A stretch of DNA of 17,365 nt from Methanosarcinales archaeon (GTDB lineage Archaea > Halobacteriota > Syntropharchaeia > Alkanophagales > Methanospirareceae), in assembly GCA_025464645.1 (NCBI GenBank), contig JAODGF010000034.1, positions 1 through 17,365 on the forward strand. Direction: 5' to 3'. Each line of letters begins with the position of its first letter. Position 1 is the stretch's first letter. Below, piece by piece: positions 13,252 through 17,365 of the stretch. Under the pieces are notes generated by a model, which saw nothing but the letters and a program-made list of their open reading frames with translations, did no database searches and was not told the origin of the DNA. A program made the position numbers and the translations under genes.

Positions 13252-13944
13252 ATGGTGAGTCTGGACAAAGCAGTGATAGCAAGATATAAGCACGGTAAGA
13301 AGATTTTTGAGGTCCTTGTAGATCCCGAAAAGGCTGATTTGATCAGAAGCGGCGTTGAAGAAGAGATAGAGGATGCTTTAGCGGTGGAAGAGATATTTGC
13401 GGAGGCGTCGAAAGGCGAAAAAGCAACAGAAGGCGATTTGATGGCAGTATTTTCTACTACTGAAGTAGGAGAAATAGCGAAGAGGATAATAAAAGAAGGT
13501 GAGGTGCACCTTACCGCGGAGCAAAGGAGGAAAAAGGTGGAGGAGAAGAAGAAAGCGGTGATAGAACGAATTTCTCGCATCTCTATAAACCCGCAGACAA
13601 ACACGCCTCACCCTCCTCAAAGAATAGAGATAGCGATGAAAGAAGCGAAGGTGCACATTGACCCTTTTAAGTCCGTAGACGAATTGGTAAGTGAGACGTT
13701 GAAGTCTATAAGGGTGAAAATTCCGATAAAAATAGAGGAGATACAGATAGCGATAAAAATCCCGGCGGCATACACCGGGCGTGTATATGAGATAAAGAAG
13801 AATTATGAGATAACGAAGGAGGAGTGGCAGGGTGACGGTTCATTCATCGCGTTGGTGCGAGTACCTGCGGGAATGAGGGATGAATTCTTCTCTTTTTTGA
13901 ACACAATAACAAAAGGGGAAGTTCAAACGAAGCTCGTGAAGTGA
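13252..13944 (+). CDS. sbds: SBDS/SDO1-family ribosome maturation protein
   Basis: 230 residues, normal for archaeal SBDS. Three domains: the FYSH domain (about 1-90), with MVSLDKAVIARYKHGKKIFE, EVLVDPEKA and the segment with GDLMAVF; a helical middle (about 91-165), with RISINPQTNTPHPPQRIEIA; and a ferredoxin-like C-terminal domain (about 168-230), with RVPAGMRDEFFSFLN. In eukaryotes SBDS with EFL1 frees eIF6 from the 60S subunit; the archaeal protein is expected to act on the 50S subunit. Six bases separate it from rrp4. Confidence 0.95.
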   Translation: MVSLDKAVIARYKHGKKIFEVLVDPEKADLIRSGVEEEIEDALAVEEIFAEASKGEKATEGDLMAVFSTTEVGEIAKRIIKEGEVHLTAEQRRKKVEEKKKAVIERISRISINPQTNTPHPPQRIEIAMKEAKVHIDPFKSVDELVSETLKSIRVKIPIKIEEIQIAIKIPAAYTGRVYEIKKNYEITKEEWQGDGSFIALVRVPAGMRDEFFSFLNTITKGEVQTKLVK

Positions 13945-13950
13945 AGAAAG

Positions 13951-14628
13951 ATGTATAAAGTGGTGGTCCCTGGGGATTTTATTTCAGAAGCGGCGAGTCG
14001 TGCCGGGGAGGGGACTTACGTTGAAGATGGTAAGGTTTATGCAATGAGGTATGGCATAGTGGACGAAAGAGGGGGGATAAAAGTGGTTCCGCTTTCCGGG
14101 AAGTATGTGCCAGCAGAGGGGGATGTGGTGATAGGCAGAATAGCGGAGATCTCTTTCCCTTTCTGGATTGTTGACATCGCTTCTCCCTACGAAGCGCGAT
14201 TACACATGTCGGAATTCGCAGATACGAGGGATGAGAAGATAGAGTTTGGCAGCATGAGCAGATTTCTGGATTTAGATGAATTGATCGTAGCGAAAGTGAC
14301 GAATGTGGATGTAGTAATGAGGGTAGATTTAGCATTAAAGGAAGATTTCAATTTGAGAAGCGGCGGGAGATTGATCGAGATACCGCATACTAAGGTACCA
14401 CGGGTTATAGGAAGGAGTGGTTCGATGGTAAAGATGCTAAAGGAAAAATGTAATTGCTTTATATTTATCGCGAAGAATGGTCGTATTTGGGTAAGAGGGA
14501 GAGAGGATAATATGAACCTCGCAACAGAGGCGATATTAAAGATTGCGAGTGAGTCCCATACCTCAGGTTTAACAGATAGAGTGGCGGATTTTTTAGATTC
14601 GTTAAAAAGAGAAAAAGGAAGGAGATAA
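13951..14628 (+). CDS. rrp4: Exosome RNA-binding cap subunit Rrp4
   Basis: 225 residues. Rrp4 caps the RNase PH ring of the archaeal exosome and guides RNA into it. Domains: N-terminal beta domain (1-55) starting VVVPGDFISE, S1 domain (about 57-130) with GDVVIGRIAEISFPFWIVDI, and KH domain (about 140-205) with VIGRSGSMVKML carrying the G-x-x-G loop at 154-157. The gene begins six bases after SBDS and ends nine bases before rrp41. Confidence 0.95.
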   Translation: MYKVVVPGDFISEAASRAGEGTYVEDGKVYAMRYGIVDERGGIKVVPLSGKYVPAEGDVVIGRIAEISFPFWIVDIASPYEARLHMSEFADTRDEKIEFGSMSRFLDLDELIVAKVTNVDVVMRVDLALKEDFNLRSGGRLIEIPHTKVPRVIGRSGSMVKMLKEKCNCFIFIAKNGRIWVRGREDNMNLATEAILKIASESHTSGLTDRVADFLDSLKREKGRR

Positions 14629-14637
14629 AAAAGAAGA

Positions 14638-15384
14638 ATGAAAGAGGGAAAAGAAGAGATAGAGCTTATAAAAGAAGGAAAGAGATTAGATGGAAGGGGT
14701 TTCGACGAGCTCAGACCTATAAAAATAGAGGTTGGCGTGTTAAAAAGAGCAGATGGGTCATGTTATTTCGAGTTAGGCGATAATAAGGTGATAGCCGCGG
14801 TATATGGACCAAGGGAGATGCATCCGAGGCACGCTCAGGATGCAAAGATGGCTGTGGTCAAATTCCGGTATAACATGGCGCCTTTTTCGGTGGATGACAG
14901 AAAAAGACCAGGACCTGATAGAAGGAGCGTGGAAATATCGAAGGTGAGTAGAGAAGCGTTGGACCCCGTTATTATGCGCGAGTATTATCCAAAGACGGCG
15001 ATAGACGTTTATGTGGAGATACTGCAGTCGGACGCAGGGACAAGAACAGCCGGGATAAATGCTGCTTCTATCGCTCTTGCTGATGCTGGGATACCGATGA
15101 AGGACCTGGTTTCTTCCGTTGCAGTTGGTAAAATAGATGGGGAAATAGTGTTGGATTTGAATGCAATTGAGGACAATCACGGTGAGGCAGATATGCCGGT
15201 GGCGATGGTGGCGAGAACAAACACGATTACATTATTGCAAATGGATGGTCGTCTCGAAAGAGAAGAATTTGAGCGTGGATTGAAGCTTGCGATGGGTGCA
15301 TGTCATCAGATATACGAGTTGCAAAGAGCGGCGTTGATAGACAGATATAGTGAGAGTGTGGATGTAGGAGAAGGTGAGGCATAG
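14638..15384 (+). CDS. rrp41: Exosome catalytic subunit Rrp41
   Basis: 248 residues with an RNase PH fold. It carries the phosphorolytic 3'-5' RNase (and reverse, tailing) site of the exosome. Seen: RLDGRGFDELRPI (16-28), the RNA-binding loop PGPDRRSVEISKVSREAL (91-108), LQSDAGTRTAGINAASIALA (129-148), and D179 and D185 in AIEDNHGEADMPVA, spaced as the catalytic D182/D188 of Sulfolobus Rrp41. It pairs with Rrp42 in a hexameric ring. rrp42 starts two bases after its stop. Confidence 0.97.
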   Translation: MKEGKEEIELIKEGKRLDGRGFDELRPIKIEVGVLKRADGSCYFELGDNKVIAAVYGPREMHPRHAQDAKMAVVKFRYNMAPFSVDDRKRPGPDRRSVEISKVSREALDPVIMREYYPKTAIDVYVEILQSDAGTRTAGINAASIALADAGIPMKDLVSSVAVGKIDGEIVLDLNAIEDNHGEADMPVAMVARTNTITLLQMDGRLEREEFERGLKLAMGACHQIYELQRAALIDRYSESVDVGEGEA

Positions 15385-15386
15385 AG

Positions 15387-16160
15387 ATGGGACTTGAGAT
15401 TGTGGATGATATAAGGAAAGATTATGTACGTGATTTGATAGAAAGTGGTAAGAGGGTAGATGGTAGGGGATTTCGTGAATACCGGGAGATAAATGTGGAA
15501 AAGGATGTAATAAAGCGCGCAGAGGGTTCAGCAAGGGTGAGAATAGGGAATACCGATGTTTTAGTGGGTGTAAAACTGGAACCCGGTGCGCCTTTTCCTG
15601 ATGCACCGGGTGAAGGGGTGATAATAACAAATGCAGAATTTGTGCCTCTGGCATCGCCGGAATTCGAGTCAGGACCACCGGATGAAAACAGTGTACAACT
15701 GGCGAGAGTAGTGGACCGAGGGATACGAGGCTCAGAAGCAATAGACCTGGCGAAATTGTGTATAGAAGAAGGAGAGAAGGTATGGATGGTTTTTATAGAT
15801 ATACATATATTAGACAACGACGGTAACCTGGTAGATGCCGCTGCGTTAGGTGCTATTGCTTCTCTTCTGAATATCCGCATACCAAACGAGAGATATGGCT
15901 TAACAGGCGAAGATACACTGCCCATGCGGGACACACCGGTGGCGGTAACGACAGTAGAAATTGAAGGGAATATCCTGGTGGACCCGGATTTTAATGAGGA
16001 AAATGCAGCCGCAAGCAGGTTAACGGTGATTTCAAATGCAGATGGCACCCTATCCGGGATGCAGAAGAGCGGGAGTGGCGGGTTAAAAGAAGAAGAGATA
16101 GCAGAAATGGTGGAGATAGGGATAGAAAAGGGAGGGGAAATAAGAGAAAAGTTTTTGTAG
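15387..16160 (+). CDS. rrp42: Exosome non-catalytic subunit Rrp42
   Basis: 257 residues. Second RNase PH-like protein of the exosome ring; it lacks the catalytic aspartates but shapes the RNA and phosphate site with Rrp41. Seen: KRVDGRGFREYREI (22-35), LEPGAPFPDAPGEGVIITNA (64-83), RVVDRGIRGSEAIDL near 107-121 and LDNDGNLVDAAALGAIASLL (138-157), all typical. The helical tail ends EMVEIGIEKGGEIREKFL. Unlike many archaeal loci, the next gene is TFE and not rpl37ae/rpoP. Confidence 0.96.
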   Translation: MGLEIVDDIRKDYVRDLIESGKRVDGRGFREYREINVEKDVIKRAEGSARVRIGNTDVLVGVKLEPGAPFPDAPGEGVIITNAEFVPLASPEFESGPPDENSVQLARVVDRGIRGSEAIDLAKLCIEEGEKVWMVFIDIHILDNDGNLVDAAALGAIASLLNIRIPNERYGLTGEDTLPMRDTPVAVTTVEIEGNILVDPDFNEENAAASRLTVISNADGTLSGMQKSGSGGLKEEEIAEMVEIGIEKGGEIREKFL

Positions 16161-16245
16161 AGGTATCAAGTGTGAAGTTTTAAATTATGCCTCATACCTT
16201 CGTCACTGCTATACAAACAAAAAGAAAAATTAATTTAATCAGAAG

Positions 16246-16255
16246 TTATAATTTA
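16246..16255 (+). promoter_or_regulatory. Putative TATA box of the TFE gene
   Basis: TTATAATTTA, 23-32 bases before the ATG at 16278. The 117-base spacer 16161-16277 otherwise shows no coding signal. GGTGA lies about 11 bases before the ATG and could serve for ribosome binding. Confidence 0.45.
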
Positions 16256-16277
16256 ATATAGTGGTGAAATATCGGAG

Positions 16278-16787
16278 ATGTTTGAGTCGGAGAACTTTAT
16301 AGTACGGGAGTATTTCAGGAAGATGATAGGGGAGGAAGGGCTGAAGATAATGGAGACCGTTCCGGAGGAAGAGATAACCGATGAGGAAATCGCGAAGCTA
16401 AGTGATACCAAACTCACTTCTGTAAGAAAGGTTCTATACACGTTGTATGAGAATAGAATAGCCGAATACAGGACTGAACGTGATGATAATAGCGGATGGA
16501 TTACGTATTTATGGCACTTTAATCGTGACAATATTAAAAAGCTAATGGAAGAAGAGGCAGAGGGGTTGTTGCAGGGGCTAAATAGTCAACTTGAAGAGGA
16601 GCGCAAAGGGGTGTTTTATCAGTGTCACTGTCAGCGCGTTTTATTTGAAGAAGCGGCAGCGAAAGACTTCTGGTGCGATGAATGCAGCTCAAATTTTGAA
16701 TATGTTGATAATGGTGCGTTAATAAAAGAGTTAGAAGAGAAGATAGAAGAGATAGAGAAGTGGAAGCGCGAGATAAAAAAGGGATAA
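16278..16787 (+). CDS. tfe: Transcription factor E, alpha subunit (TFE/TFIIE-alpha)
   Basis: 169 residues. TFE joins the archaeal pre-initiation complex and helps open the promoter. Winged-helix domain at about 1-90: EEITDEEIAKLSDTKLTSVR with the wing GWITYLWHFN. A helical linker follows, and a zinc-ribbon at 114-141: YQCHCQRVLFEEAAAKDFWC with C133-x-x-C136. The first knuckle is C116-x-C118 rather than the usual C-x-x-C. The tail (146-169) is helical and charged. ATG at 16278 matches the usual short N-terminus. The HD gene starts inside its 3' end in another frame. Confidence 0.94.
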   Translation: MFESENFIVREYFRKMIGEEGLKIMETVPEEEITDEEIAKLSDTKLTSVRKVLYTLYENRIAEYRTERDDNSGWITYLWHFNRDNIKKLMEEEAEGLLQGLNSQLEEERKGVFYQCHCQRVLFEEAAAKDFWCDECSSNFEYVDNGALIKELEEKIEEIEKWKREIKKG

Positions 16788-17275
16788 GGCGCAGGTGTAT
16801 AAAATTATTGAAAGAAGCTGGGTGTGATGAATCGGTTGTGGAGCATTGTATAGCGGTTGCTGAGCTGGCTTTGGAGATAGCTCTTCAATACAATAGCGTG
16901 GATGAAAAACTGGTTTTTGAGGGCGCGTTGCTGCATGACATAGGCAGGGCTCGCTCGCATGGCGTGGACCACGGGTTCGTGGGTGGCGAAATAGCGAAGG
17001 AGTTAGGACTGGAGGAAAAAGTAGTGAGAATAATTCAGAGGCATGTTGGTGCCGGGATAACCGCGGAGGAAGCGGAGAAAGTAGGACTGCCCCCGGTGAA
17101 TTTCGTGCCAGAGACAATAGAAGAGAAAATTGTTGCATGTGCGGATAACCTGATTGATGGAACAAAGAGAACGAAGATAGAAGACGCAATAGAGGATTTA
17201 AAGGATAAGTTAGGCGATGCACACCCATCCGTAAAGAGGATGAAGATGCTACACGAAGAAGTGATGGGAAGATGA
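16760..17275 (+). CDS. HD-domain phosphohydrolase (TIGR00295-type)
   Basis: 171 residues from a GTG at 16760, overlapping TFE by 28 bases in a different frame; no later start would keep the N-terminal helix. The HD site is complete: H29 in VVEHCIAVAE, H59-D60 in GALLHDIGRARSH, H71 or H95 (RHVGAGITAEEAE), and D129 in ACADNLIDG. It belongs to the archaeal HD family that includes TIGR00295; metal-dependent phosphohydrolases acting on nucleotides or cyclic nucleotides are known in the superfamily, but the substrate here is unknown. Overlap with TFE implies translational coupling. Confidence 0.85.
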   Translation: MEARDKKGIRRRCIKLLKEAGCDESVVEHCIAVAELALEIALQYNSVDEKLVFEGALLHDIGRARSHGVDHGFVGGEIAKELGLEEKVVRIIQRHVGAGITAEEAEKVGLPPVNFVPETIEEKIVACADNLIDGTKRTKIEDAIEDLKDKLGDAHPSVKRMKMLHEEVMGR

Positions 17276-17300
17276 TATAAAAATGAAAAATGCAAAAGTC

Positions 17301-17365
17301 TCAACTCTCTGAATATTCAATACCTTGTTTTGTAGCAAGATGGGCAATAAATTGAGCCCTTGCTT
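17301..17365 (-). CDS. Possible 3' end of a gene running in from the right edge
   Basis: On the minus strand a frame open at the window edge reads ARAQFIAHLATKQGIEYSES and stops with TGA at 17301-17303. It looks protein-like, but 21 codons are too few to be sure, and another frame is also open across this stretch. No family can be named. Confidence 0.25.
   Translation of the reverse strand, partial: ARAQFIAHLATKQGIEYSES

Noticed and set aside
13152..13604. Minus-strand ORFs over psmA/SBDS
   Set aside because: Low-complexity shadows of well-supported genes on the other strand.
15422..16048. Minus-strand ORF of 208 residues over rrp42
   Set aside because: Antisense to a clear rrp42 gene, serine/threonine-rich, no recognisable motif.
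1..17365. CRISPR array, transposase, integrase or prophage genes
   Set aside because: No regularly spaced repeats of 25-37 bases and no transposase or integrase motif was seen in any frame, despite the accessory look of the first 5 kb.

Overview
This window comes from an archaeal chromosome. Proteasome alpha subunit, SBDS, the exosome subunits Rrp4/Rrp41/Rrp42, transcription factor TFE-alpha, stand-alone GMP synthase subunit B, TATA-type promoters and a tRNA-Ala without an encoded CCA all point to Archaea, most probably Euryarchaeota. A CooC-type nickel ATPase in a small iron-sulfur/zinc operon suggests a lineage with carbon monoxide dehydrogenase/acetyl-CoA synthase, such as a methanogen or an anaerobic methane/alkane oxidiser (ANME-1-like). 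That placement is inference; no marker here fixes the genus.

Region 1 (1-4713) is an accessory, defence-flavoured stretch. It holds the 3' end of a type I restriction specificity gene (HsdS), a 58-codon fragment resembling the start of an AlbA_2-type protein, a RadC/JAMM protein on the minus strand, two copies of a decayed small gene, a three-helix membrane protein followed by two related mini-genes of about 40 codons, a winged-helix protein, and a two-gene unit made of a PD-(D/E)XK nuclease fused to an EVE domain plus a small helical protein. The fusion architecture suggests modification-dependent (type IV-like) restriction.

Region 2 (4751-6798, all minus strand) is a tight operon read from right to left: a 2x[4Fe-4S] ferredoxin, a four-cysteine zinc-ribbon protein, a small helical protein, a CooC-like ATPase, then a small ORF and a possible winged-helix ORF that share one reading frame interrupted by a TAA. 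It looks like a metallocentre maturation or electron-transfer module.

Region 3 (7021-10347) carries guaA subunit B and hisF as a two-gene unit, a spacer with short repeat-like sequence, an AAA_14/DUF4143 ATPase, and a shortened DUF433 gene. Region 4 (10342-12302, minus strand) has a LysE-family exporter overlapping or abutting a large coiled-coil protein of unknown role.

Region 5 (12385-17275) is the housekeeping core: tRNA-Ala(CGC), psmA, SBDS, rrp4, rrp41, rrp42 packed with gaps of 2-14 bases, then TFE-alpha and an overlapping HD-domain phosphohydrolase. Rrp4, Rrp41 and Rrp42 together form the RNA exosome, and proteasome and SBDS genes are its usual archaeal neighbours, tying RNA decay, ribosome maturation and protein decay together. 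Two features stand out there: the exosome run is followed directly by TFE rather than by ribosomal L37Ae/RpoP genes, and TFE has an unusual C-x-C zinc knuckle.
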